DNA from: CAYRFU01 sp964423525
Lineage (GTDB): Bacteria; Vulcanimicrobiota; Xenobia; Xenobiales; JADMJV01
Direction of reading: 5' to 3'
DNA length: 18,101 nucleotides
NCBI GenBank assembly: GCA_964423525.1
Contig: CAYRFU010000122.1
Span: forward strand, 1 to 18,101
Positions 7,052 to 14,909 of this stretch are shown here, piece after piece. A program made the position numbers and the translations under genes. The notes beneath the pieces are model-generated. The model saw only the letters and a program-made list of their open reading frames with translations. It ran no database searches and was not told the origin of the DNA. Position 1 is the stretch's first letter, and each line of letters starts with the position of its first letter.

Positions 7052-7734
7052 TGCTAACCAAAGATCAGAAGCACAGTCAGCACAACCTGATGATGGCCGG
7101 TTCGGTCCTCGGCTGCCTTCTGATCATGATGCTCTTCATCGGGTCTCTGGCCCCGCCTCTGCCCGAAAAAGAGGGAGAACAGTCTCAACCCCCTACCGCC
7201 ACTCAGAACAGCGGTCAAACGGTCGGCACCCTGATCAGCCACAAGTTGGGGGGCAAAGACTTTGTGGGCCCTTCCTACTACAACGCCCACCCCTGGAGTC
7301 CACCGGCCGAGCCGGCTTGGGCGCCCAGTCAAGACTTCACCTCGCGCCTTCAGGCGATGTTGTTGCCTCTGATCTTTATCTGCCTTTTGATCTGGGCCAC
7401 TCTCAAGCTGCTAGCCAAGACCAATCCGTCGATTCTGATGGGTCGAACCAAAGCCGAGAAGAAGCCACTACTCCAGGTTGTGGAGGAGCAGAAACTGGGA
7501 GCTGGGCGGAGCATCTGTCTAGTGGATATCGCTGGCAAGCTCTTGGTAGTGGGGATGACCGAGCAGGGAATGAACCCGTTGTGTGAGCTTTCCCGCCAGG
7601 AGTTCGAGGCTTATACAGCCGAGTCTGAGGAAGAGGAGACTAGCCTCGACGCTGTTTCGCCTCGGCCCGACACCTACCGCGAAATTTTAAAGCACTACGC
7701 TTCTATCATTCCGGGAGTGGGGGCCAAAAAATGA
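7051..7734 (+). CDS. fliO: Flagellar export gate assembly protein FliO
   Basis: FliO is a membrane protein that helps FliP oligomerise when the export gate is assembled. This 227-residue protein has two hydrophobic segments, at about residues 13-33 and 102-120. The second is the usual FliO anchor, and a basic stretch (KLLAKTNPSILMGRTKAEKK) follows it. The cytoplasmic domain shows the FliO pattern VVEEQKLGAGRSICLVDI, then KLLVVGMTEQGM. About 65 residues, Pro- and Gln-rich, lie between the membrane segments. The N-terminal segment may be a signal anchor, which is longer than in many FliO proteins. I chose ATG 7051, overlapping the fliN TGA as TGATG; a TTG at 7048 is one codon earlier. It overlaps fliP by four bases (ATGA). 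Confidence 0.88.
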   Translation: MLTKDQKHSQHNLMMAGSVLGCLLIMMLFIGSLAPPLPEKEGEQSQPPTATQNSGQTVGTLISHKLGGKDFVGPSYYNAHPWSPPAEPAWAPSQDFTSRLQAMLLPLIFICLLIWATLKLLAKTNPSILMGRTKAEKKPLLQVVEEQKLGAGRSICLVDIAGKLLVVGMTEQGMNPLCELSRQEFEAYTAESEEEETSLDAVSPRPDTYREILKHYASIIPGVGAKK

Positions 7735-8534
7735 TCCCCTGGAAGCGTTTCAGCGGAGTTCTCCTGGCGGCCGTTGTGCTGGTAGCGCTACTCGGTCTTT
7801 TCGAGCCTGCAGCCGCTCAGCAGCCCAACATGAACATCGAGCTGCCCAAGCTCACTATCGATGGGCAAGACACCTCCGATAAGGCTAAGATGTCGAGCTT
7901 CCTGCAAGTCATGTTCTTGCTGACGACGCTCACCCTGGCGCCTTATATTCTGGTGATGAGCACCGCTTTCATTCGTATCGTCATCACGATCAGTTTCTTG
8001 CGAACGGCCCTGGGTACTCAGCAGGTTCCACCGACCCAGGTCTTGATGGGCTTGGCTCTCTTCATCACCATGTATGTCATGGCTCCGGTTGGCATCAAGA
8101 TGAATAAAGAGGCCATTCAACCTTATCTCAAGGGTCAGCCTGAAATCAGTCAGGAAGAATTTTTCTTTAAACTGCTCGAGCCCCCCAGGCAGTTTATGTT
8201 GTTGCAGACTCGAGATAAAGACCTGATTCTTTTCCTGGAACTGGCCAATCAAAAGGTTGAGTCCCGTAACGATGTCCCCCTCTACGTCTTGCTCCCCAGT
8301 TTTGTGCTGTCGGAAATTAAGACCGCCTTCGAGATAGGCTTCCTGCTCTATCTCCCCTTCCTGGTGATCGACATGGTGGTCGCCTCGGTCTTGATGTCGA
8401 TGGGTATGTTTATGCTTTCGCCGATGACGATCTCCTTGCCGTTTAAGCTGCTCATGTTTGTCATGATCGACGGTTGGCACCTGATCATTAAGGGCTTGGT
8501 CAAAAGCTTCAATATGCACAACATGCCGCCCTAG
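7731..8534 (+). CDS. fliP: Flagellar export gate protein FliP
   Basis: FliP forms the pentameric core of the FliPQR channel in the inner membrane. The 267-residue protein begins with a likely cleaved signal peptide (residues 1-30, ending EPAAAQQ), as is known for FliP. It then has the family block SFLQVMFLLTTLTLAPYILVM and the charged helix IRIVITISFLRTALGTQQVPP. A periplasmic segment and the closing LLPSFVLSEIKTAFEIGFLLYLPF region complete it, with helices around VASVLMSMGMFMLSP. Length and motif order are normal. Start ATG 7731 overlaps the fliO stop as ATGA, indicating coupled translation. A 48-base gap separates it from fliQ. Confidence 0.97.
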   Translation: MIPWKRFSGVLLAAVVLVALLGLFEPAAAQQPNMNIELPKLTIDGQDTSDKAKMSSFLQVMFLLTTLTLAPYILVMSTAFIRIVITISFLRTALGTQQVPPTQVLMGLALFITMYVMAPVGIKMNKEAIQPYLKGQPEISQEEFFFKLLEPPRQFMLLQTRDKDLILFLELANQKVESRNDVPLYVLLPSFVLSEIKTAFEIGFLLYLPFLVIDMVVASVLMSMGMFMLSPMTISLPFKLLMFVMIDGWHLIIKGLVKSFNMHNMPP

Positions 8535-8582
8535 CCGGAAGCCAGGGGACCCGTCTGTACTTTTTTAGAAAGGAGGTAAACG

Positions 8583-8882
8583 ATGCTGATACTAGCTGAA
8601 GAGCTCTTCACCGATGCCTATGTGATGGAGGTTTGCACCGAGGCTCTTTATCTGATCTTGATTCTTTCAGCGCCGATGTTGATGTCGGCCCTGGCGGTCG
8701 GTTTATTTATCAGTATCTTGCAAGCGACTACTCAGGTACAAGAGCAGACTCTCTCGTTTGTGCCCAAGATCGTGGCGACCTTCCTTTCTCTGGTGATCTG
8801 CGGCACCTGGATCTCGAGTATGTTGAGCAGTTACGCTATTCGAATCTTTACTGACGTCGCCAACATCGGTCCATCAGGGTAA
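8583..8882 (+). CDS. fliQ: Flagellar export gate protein FliQ
   Basis: FliQ subunits wrap the outside of the FliP-FliR channel. The protein has 99 residues and two membrane helices in a hairpin: about 20-45 (ALYLILILSAPMLMSALAVG) and 59-80. The loop has the typical QATTQVQEQTLSFVPKIVA. ATG 8583 lies behind AAAGGAGGT at 8569-8577, the best Shine-Dalgarno site in the cluster, which suggests a strong translation start after the fliP-fliQ gap. The C-terminus is slightly longer than in many FliQ proteins (VANIGPSG). Confidence 0.96.
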   Translation: MLILAEELFTDAYVMEVCTEALYLILILSAPMLMSALAVGLFISILQATTQVQEQTLSFVPKIVATFLSLVICGTWISSMLSSYAIRIFTDVANIGPSG

Positions 8883-8888
8883 GCGCCT

Positions 8889-9728
8889 ATGTTGATGGAC
8901 GGCTCAGCGGAACTCAACGAGGTCATGTTTGTCAGCCTGGGCCTTGCTATATTGGCTTACGCTCGCATCGTGATGATCATGATCCAAGCGCCCATCTTCG
9001 GGAGTAAGCACTACAAAGGTGCGGTGCGGGCCGGGGTAGCCCTGGTCATCACGCTGGTTGCCGTTCCCAATCTTCCCGTTCCCGAATTTTTTCCGACCGA
9101 CCTGTTAGGGTTGGCTCTGGCTGTCTTGACTCAAGTGGTGGTCGGCTTGGCCATCGGCCTGGTGTCGTTCATGGTGATGTCAGCGGCTATGTTTGGCGGA
9201 GAAATGATGGACATCCAGATGGGTTTGTCGGTAGCCGCGTCCATGGACCCTTCCACCGGTGGCGCCTCGAAGATTCTGTTCCGTCTCAACTTCTACATCG
9301 CTATGATGCTCTACTTGATCGTGGATGGACACCATCAGCTGATGCTGGCCATTTTTCGAAGTTTTCAAGTGGTGCCTTTAACCCAGTTCCGTATCAGCAG
9401 CGAACTCTTCTTGCAGATGGTTCGGCTGACGGGAGAGATTTTTATCATCGGTCTTCAGATCGCTTCCCCTGCCCTGGCGGCCCTTTTCATCACTCAGGTC
9501 GCGTTGGGGCTTTTGGCCCGAGTGGCTCCTCAAATGAACGTTTTCATGTTGAGTTTCCCTCTCAACATCGCCATCGGTCTCATGATGCTTTCCATTGGGT
9601 TGCCGGTGATCATTCAACTCCTACAACGACGATTTGATGTCAATCTGGACGACACCTTTCGTGCGATCGGAGAGCTGATGCCTCCCGATGCCAAGATGCC
9701 GATTCGGTATGGACATGACGGACCCTAA
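8889..9728 (+). CDS. fliR: Flagellar export gate protein FliR
   Basis: FliR completes the FliP5-FliQ4-FliR1 channel in the inner membrane. The 279-residue protein has several strongly hydrophobic helices. It carries family features: ARIVMIMIQAPIFGSKHYKGAVRAG early on, the central GEMMDIQMGLSVAASMDPSTG with its conserved polar residues, and the late helix MNVFMLSFPLNIAIGLMML. The ATG at 8889 begins 7 bases after the fliQ stop; a second in-frame ATG two codons later is an alternative start. The C-terminus is cytoplasmic and polar. Length and order match flagellar FliR. Confidence 0.95.
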   Translation: MLMDGSAELNEVMFVSLGLAILAYARIVMIMIQAPIFGSKHYKGAVRAGVALVITLVAVPNLPVPEFFPTDLLGLALAVLTQVVVGLAIGLVSFMVMSAAMFGGEMMDIQMGLSVAASMDPSTGGASKILFRLNFYIAMMLYLIVDGHHQLMLAIFRSFQVVPLTQFRISSELFLQMVRLTGEIFIIGLQIASPALAALFITQVALGLLARVAPQMNVFMLSFPLNIAIGLMMLSIGLPVIIQLLQRRFDVNLDDTFRAIGELMPPDAKMPIRYGHDGP

Positions 9729-9751
9729 GCCCAGGAAGGAGGTGACCAGAG

Positions 9752-10840
9752 TTGGGCGGCAACGACAGCGACAAAACGGAAGAGCCAACCGAGCACAAAC
9801 TTCAGGAACAACGGAAAAAAGGCCAGGTGATGAAAAGCCAGGAGGTCATTTCGACTGCTGGCCTCTTGGCCGCCGTGGGAATGATCTATGCCTGCGGGAA
9901 GTTCATGTGGGGTACGATGCGCCGCTTCACCGAAGAGTGTTGGGGCCTGATCGAAAACATCGACTTTTCCACCCGAACTCTCCTCCCCGACATTATCTGG
10001 GTGGTGGGCACCGTCGGCTTGACTCTGGCTCCGCTGCTGGCCGGTGTCTTTATGATGGCTATCATCGCGAACGTCGCTCAGATAAAATTTCTGTTCACCT
10101 TCGAGCCACTTAAGCCCACCCTCAACAAGATTAACCCGGTCGAGGGGTTCAAGCGAATCTTTTCGGTTAAGTCCCTGATGGAGCTGGTCAAGCAGATCGC
10201 CAAGCTGACCATCGTGGGCTATATCTGTATCTCGATCGTGAAAGGAGAGATCACTAGCTTTAGCCTGGCTCCCATGTGGGAGCTGATGGAGACGATCGGC
10301 CTGGTGAAAGCCCTGGTACTCCAGATCGTGAAATCGGTGCTGGTAGGAATGGTGGCCATCGCTATCGTCGACTACGCTTTCCAATACAAGCAGTTCATGA
10401 AGCAGATGAAGATGAGCTTCCAAGAACTGAAAGACGAATACAAAGAGACCGAGGGTAACCCTCAGGTCAAAGCCAAAATGAAGCAACTGATGCGCCAGGC
10501 CTCTCAGGGTCAGATGATGGGAGAGGTGCCCAACTCATCAGCCGTGATCACCAACCCGACTCACCTGGCTGTCGCCATCAAATACGACAAGGACGAGGCG
10601 CCTGTTCCCACGGTGGTGGCCAAAGGCGAGAAACTGGTGGCCCAGCAGATCAAGGTGGTGGCAGAAGACAACGACGTGCCTTTGATCGAGAACGTTGAGC
10701 TGGCCAGGGCTCTCTTCGGGGCCTGCGAGGTCGGCCAGGCTATCCCCACCGAACTCTACAAAGCTGTGGCGGAAATTTTGGCCTATATTATCAAATTGAA
10801 GAAGAAGAAGCAGATGAAACAGCGAAGAGGGAAACGATAA
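9752..10840 (+). CDS. flhB: Flagellar export switch protein FlhB
   Basis: FlhB sits beside the FliPQR pore and changes substrate class after cutting itself at NPTH. The 362-residue protein opens with the family sequence DKTEEPTEHKLQEQRKKGQV, has four hydrophobic segments, and then a cytoplasmic domain. The self-cleavage site Asn268-Pro269-Thr270-His271 is intact, so substrate switching should work. The end is very basic (KLKKKKQMKQRRGKR). TTG 9752 is preceded by AAGGAGGTGA, a clear Shine-Dalgarno site. The stop TAA 10838-10840 touches the flhA start codon. FliK at 3519 is the expected partner that triggers the switch. Confidence 0.97.
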   Translation: MGGNDSDKTEEPTEHKLQEQRKKGQVMKSQEVISTAGLLAAVGMIYACGKFMWGTMRRFTEECWGLIENIDFSTRTLLPDIIWVVGTVGLTLAPLLAGVFMMAIIANVAQIKFLFTFEPLKPTLNKINPVEGFKRIFSVKSLMELVKQIAKLTIVGYICISIVKGEITSFSLAPMWELMETIGLVKALVLQIVKSVLVGMVAIAIVDYAFQYKQFMKQMKMSFQELKDEYKETEGNPQVKAKMKQLMRQASQGQMMGEVPNSSAVITNPTHLAVAIKYDKDEAPVPTVVAKGEKLVAQQIKVVAEDNDVPLIENVELARALFGACEVGQAIPTELYKAVAEILAYIIKLKKKKQMKQRRGKR

Positions 10841-12949
10841 GTGGACGACCATCCTTTATTAAAGTTACTCAAATTCTCTGACGTAGCCACGGCTGTCGGC
10901 GTGATCGGTATTGTCTTTATGCTGATCATCCCGATGCCTCCAGCTCTGCTCGACATGCTGCTGGTCCTCAACATCGCCTCGGCCATTATCACCATCTTGA
11001 TCTCGATCTACATCGAGGAACCGCTCGAATTTTCCGTTTTTCCGACTTTGTTGCTGGTGGCCACCCTCTTCCGGCTGGCCCTCGACGTCTCTTCCACCCG
11101 AATGGTGTTGCTTTACGGGAACATTAAGGACCCCGTCACAGGCGACCCGATCGGGGCGGGCCGTCTCATCCCCGCCTTCGGTAACGTTGTGGTCGGCGGT
11201 AACCTGATCGTCGGTTTCGTGATGTTCTTGATTTTGATCATCATTCAGCTGATGGTTATTACCAACGGTGCTGAACGTATCGCCCAGGTGGCCGCCCGTT
11301 TTACTCTCGACGCTATGCCAGGTAAGCAGATGGCGATCGACGCCGACCTCCACTCGGGAACGATCACCTCCGACGAGGCTAAGGTCAAACGAAAACAGAT
11401 CGAGCGAGAATCCGACTTCTACGGGTCGATGGACGGTGCCGGTAAGTTCGTTAAAGGCGATGCCACGGCGTCCATTGTCATTATGATCGTCAACATTGTA
11501 GGCGGCATCTTGATCGGTATTCTTTACCACGGAATGACGGCTTCTGATGCCATGAATACCTATGCCATCCTGTCCATCGGGAACGGCCTGGTCACGACGG
11601 TTCCGGCCTTCTTGATGTCGACTTCGATGGGTATGGTCGTGTCGCGTGCTGCATCAGACTCCAACCTTGGTGACGACTTGGCCAAGCAGATCACCCATCG
11701 TCCTGAGATAATGAAGCTCTCGGCCGGCTTTATGGTCTTGATTTCCATGCTTGGGTTCACGGGGTTGGTAGCCTTCCCGCCTCTGCCCTTCCTGGTGCTG
11801 GGCGGATTCTTTTACTACTTCGGAACCGTCCTGGTCAAGTCGAAAGAGGTGGTCGAAGAAGTCGTTCAGCAAGACGTTCAAGAGACCAAGAAGAAAGAGA
11901 ATAAGAAGCCCGAGAGCGTCGTGCAGTTGATGCAGGTCGACCCGATCTCCCTCGAGGTGGGCCGTGGACTGCTGAGCCTGGTTGACCCCAACCAGGGCGC
12001 CAAGCTGCTTGAGCGCGTCACTTCGATTCGTCGTCACGTGGCCATGGAACTCGGTATTGTGGTTCCAGGTGTGCGTTTCCGCGACAACTTGCAACTCAAG
12101 CCAAACACGTACGTCATCAAGATCAAAGAGATTGAGGTGGCTCAGGGTGAGGTTCAGGTGAACCAGTTCCTGGCCATCGGTCCTGAGGACAAGTTGAAAA
12201 ACCTGCGTGGTATTAAGACGGTCGACCCGACCTATGGAATGCCAGGGGTGTGGATTTCGCCCGAGCAGCGTGGTGACGCCGAACGTTACGGTTGTATGAT
12301 TTTTGACCCGGTCAGTGTGGTGGCCACCCAGCTCACCGAGGTGGTCAGGAGCCACGCCGCTGAGCTTCTCGGTCGTCAGGAGGTTCAGGCCCTGGTCGAT
12401 ACCATCAAGAAGACTCACCCAGCGGTGGTCAAAGAGGTCATCCCCGACGCACTCAGCCTGGGTGAAGTCCAGAAAGTGCTCCAAAACCTGGTCAAAGAAC
12501 GAGTCTCCATTCGTGACCTGGTCAGCATCCTCGAGACTTTGGCCGACAACGTCAGCATGACCAAGGACCCCGAGATGCTCACCGAATTCGCCCGCGTGTC
12601 TTTGTCGCGATCGATCTGCAAAGAATATATGAACAACGAAGGCACCATCAATGTGATCACCCTCGACCCCGGCATCGAGCAAACCATTCAGGCTGCCATT
12701 CAGAGAACCGAGCAAGGCTCGTTTTTGACCCTTGACCCCAACGTCGGTCAGGAGATTCTCCAGGCCATCTCGGCCCAGGTTCAGAGCCTTCAAGAGCGTG
12801 GTTTGCAACCCATTTTGCTCACCTCACCTCCGGTGCGGCCGGCTCTGCGCAAATTGACCGAGCGCTCGTTCCCCAATCTTGTCTTGCTGTCTTGGAACGA
12901 GATCGCTCCCAAGGTGAACGTCAACTCGGTCGCTATGGTCAGCATGTAG
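10841..12949 (+). CDS. flhA: Flagellar export gate protein FlhA
   Basis: FlhA forms the nonameric ring under the pore. It couples the proton gradient to export, and its cytoplasmic domain receives chaperone-substrate complexes. The 702-residue protein has about eight membrane helices in residues 15-330. The cytoplasmic FHIPEP loop includes AMPGKQMAIDADLHSG and DFYGSMDGAGKFVKGDA, the most conserved part of the family. A charged linker at about 335-360 is followed by the four-subdomain cytoplasmic part (residues ~365-702). GTG 10841 directly follows the flhB stop with no gap. No flhF or flhG follows, unlike in many flagellar clusters; a metabolic operon comes next. Confidence 0.98.
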   Translation: MDDHPLLKLLKFSDVATAVGVIGIVFMLIIPMPPALLDMLLVLNIASAIITILISIYIEEPLEFSVFPTLLLVATLFRLALDVSSTRMVLLYGNIKDPVTGDPIGAGRLIPAFGNVVVGGNLIVGFVMFLILIIIQLMVITNGAERIAQVAARFTLDAMPGKQMAIDADLHSGTITSDEAKVKRKQIERESDFYGSMDGAGKFVKGDATASIVIMIVNIVGGILIGILYHGMTASDAMNTYAILSIGNGLVTTVPAFLMSTSMGMVVSRAASDSNLGDDLAKQITHRPEIMKLSAGFMVLISMLGFTGLVAFPPLPFLVLGGFFYYFGTVLVKSKEVVEEVVQQDVQETKKKENKKPESVVQLMQVDPISLEVGRGLLSLVDPNQGAKLLERVTSIRRHVAMELGIVVPGVRFRDNLQLKPNTYVIKIKEIEVAQGEVQVNQFLAIGPEDKLKNLRGIKTVDPTYGMPGVWISPEQRGDAERYGCMIFDPVSVVATQLTEVVRSHAAELLGRQEVQALVDTIKKTHPAVVKEVIPDALSLGEVQKVLQNLVKERVSIRDLVSILETLADNVSMTKDPEMLTEFARVSLSRSICKEYMNNEGTINVITLDPGIEQTIQAAIQRTEQGSFLTLDPNVGQEILQAISAQVQSLQERGLQPILLTSPPVRPALRKLTERSFPNLVLLSWNEIAPKVNVNSVAMVSM

Positions 12950-12963
12950 CCCTCTACCCGATC

Positions 12964-12979
12964 TACCGCAACTGCGGTA
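12964..12979 (+). terminator. Small hairpin after flhA, possible weak terminator
   Basis: TACCGC at 12964-12969 pairs with GCGGTA at 12974-12979 around AACT. A weak T/G-rich stretch (TTGTTGGG) follows rather than a true T-run. It lies 15 bases after the flhA stop, where the export operon should end, so it could slow or end transcription. Read-through into the next gene is possible. Confidence 0.3.
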
Positions 12980-13030
12980 TTGTTGGGTCCAGGAAAGGGT
13001 CTCCTCTAAAGGGCAGCTAAAACGAAAAGT

Positions 13031-14893
13031 ATGCCGTCTTTATTGGAGCTACTAGCAAAGCAAGTCGTCGTGGCCGATGGAGCCTTGGGAACCCGACTCC
13101 AGGCTCTGACCGGAAACGCGCATTCGTGCATCGACGGTTTCAATCTCGACCCCACCTTTTCGGAGATCGTCTCTCTTGTCCACCGCTCTTACATCGAAGC
13201 GGGGGCGGATTTGATTCTCACTAACACTTACGGCGCTAACGCTGTCAAGCTTCAACGTTATGGGCGTAAGTCTCAGGTGGTGGCCATCAACCTGGAGGGA
13301 GCTCGGCTAGCTCGAAGGGCAGCCGGCAAGGAGGTGCTGGTGGGGGGATCGGTGGGGCCCCTCGAGGTCTATGCCTTCCGCGATGAGTTCACCGATCAAG
13401 AGATGAAGAAAATTTTTCGGGAACAGATGACAGCCCTGGTCGATGGCGGAGTCGATTTTCTGGCTCTTGAGACCTTCCAGGACCCGATGGAATCGGCTGC
13501 TGCCCTCTCGGCTGCCAGCAGCTTTAACCTCCCCATCATCTTCTCGATCGGAGGGGTTCACAACGGTCGCACCGGAACAGGAGCCGCCGCTCAGGAAATC
13601 GCCCTGACAGCAGTGGAGCGAGGAGTCTCGGTCATAGGGGCCAACTGTCGGGGACCCTTTGACATCCTGGAAACGGTTGGGCTGTTGGCCCAGGTCACCA
13701 CTTTACCTTTGCTGGCCATGCCCAACGCGGGCTCCCCTGAGATCGACCGCGGACGGGTTGCTTATCACGTCAAGCCGCAACAGTTCCGCGACTACACTCG
13801 TCGTCTTATTGAGGCGGGGGCGGCCTTGGTTGGTGGCTGTTGTGGCACCAGTCCTGAGCATATTCGAGAAATGGCCGAAGAGGCCCGCACCCAGCCTCTC
13901 CCTCCCGCTCGAGTCGTTTCCCCGGTGCGGGTGGTGGCGGTCCCGGTTCGCAGCGAGAACAAAGAGCGTGAACCTAACAAGGTCAAGCAAGTTTTCGACT
14001 CCGTGAGCACCATTGTCAGCGTGGAGATGCGACCGGTTCGAGCCGGTTCGTTCAGCCAGTATCTTGAAGCTGGCCAAATGTTGGCCCGCGAAGGGGTCCA
14101 CCTGTTCGATGTGCCGGACAATGCTGGAGCCAAAGTGACCCTCGATCCGATGGTGTCAGCCGCCCGTCTCCAGAGTGAGACGAGGATCCCGACCATTATG
14201 CATCTGTCCACTTCTCATCGCAACTTGATCGCTGTTCAGTCTTATCTGTTGGGGGCTTGGGAGAGTGGCCTCCAGTCGGTGCTGGCGGTCACCGGAGACC
14301 ACCCCAATGTGGGCGATCACGACAAATACGCCAGCCGGGTCAACGACGTCAAGAGTTCGGTCAATCTGATGAAACTGATGGACGGCCTCAATCAAGGCAA
14401 ACTGTTCAACGGCACCGCTTGTGTACGAACCGGTTTCTACATCGGGGGAGGGTTCAATCCGATGCGAAACTTGACCCCGCAACTCAAGTGGCTGAGAAAG
14501 AAGATCGCCGCTGGTCTCGAATTTGTCTACACCCAACCTCTCTACCAGGAAGAAGATGTTGACCGCCTTCTGGAGGCCACCGAAGAGTTTGGCCTGCCCG
14601 TTCTAGTCGGAGTCTTGCCCTTGACGTCACGGCGCAATGCCGAGTTTTTTGCAGCCGGGAAGATCCCCGGAATCATGGTTCCTCAGTGGGTCGTAGATGC
14701 TTTTGAGAAGGTCACCTCGAAGGAGGACGGCATTAAGCTCGGTTTGGACCTTGCTCGCGACTTGCTGACCCGCATTCGAACGAAGATCCGAGGGTGTTAC
14801 ATCATCCCTCCTTTCGCCGCCAACAAATATGGTCTGGTGGCCGAACTGCTGCAGTCGACAGGCCTGGTCGAAGCTCATGAGCTAGCAAGCTAA
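13031..14893 (+). CDS. Bifunctional homocysteine S-methyltransferase / methylenetetrahydrofolate reductase
   Basis: This two-domain protein of 620 residues has the YitJ-type architecture known in Bacillus. Residues about 1-290 form a homocysteine methyltransferase barrel with the zinc ligands Cys206 (GANC) and Cys270-Cys271 (GGCCGT). It starts with VVADGALGTRLQ and has GADLILTNTYGAN. Residues about 326-610 form a methylenetetrahydrofolate reductase barrel with VLAVTGDHP (folate/flavin region) and FVYTQPLYQEEDVDRLL. The pair would make 5-methyl-tetrahydrofolate and methylate homocysteine to methionine in the cytoplasm. The B12-binding and activation domains of MetH are absent, so the methyl donor for the first domain is not certain. 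ATG 13031 has only a distant AAAGGG, so initiation may be weak. It shares an operon with the aminotransferase 16 bases downstream. Confidence 0.93.
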   Translation: MPSLLELLAKQVVVADGALGTRLQALTGNAHSCIDGFNLDPTFSEIVSLVHRSYIEAGADLILTNTYGANAVKLQRYGRKSQVVAINLEGARLARRAAGKEVLVGGSVGPLEVYAFRDEFTDQEMKKIFREQMTALVDGGVDFLALETFQDPMESAAALSAASSFNLPIIFSIGGVHNGRTGTGAAAQEIALTAVERGVSVIGANCRGPFDILETVGLLAQVTTLPLLAMPNAGSPEIDRGRVAYHVKPQQFRDYTRRLIEAGAALVGGCCGTSPEHIREMAEEARTQPLPPARVVSPVRVVAVPVRSENKEREPNKVKQVFDSVSTIVSVEMRPVRAGSFSQYLEAGQMLAREGVHLFDVPDNAGAKVTLDPMVSAARLQSETRIPTIMHLSTSHRNLIAVQSYLLGAWESGLQSVLAVTGDHPNVGDHDKYASRVNDVKSSVNLMKLMDGLNQGKLFNGTACVRTGFYIGGGFNPMRNLTPQLKWLRKKIAAGLEFVYTQPLYQEEDVDRLLEATEEFGLPVLVGVLPLTSRRNAEFFAAGKIPGIMVPQWVVDAFEKVTSKEDGIKLGLDLARDLLTRIRTKIRGCYIIPPFAANKYGLVAELLQSTGLVEAHELAS

Positions 14894-14909
14894 TCGATAA
14901 GGAGCAGAT

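Noticed and set aside
11654..12808. A 384-codon open frame on the minus strand
   Set aside because: It lies wholly inside flhA on the opposite strand, has no recognisable domain, and its composition is what the reverse complement of a GC-rich coding gene gives.
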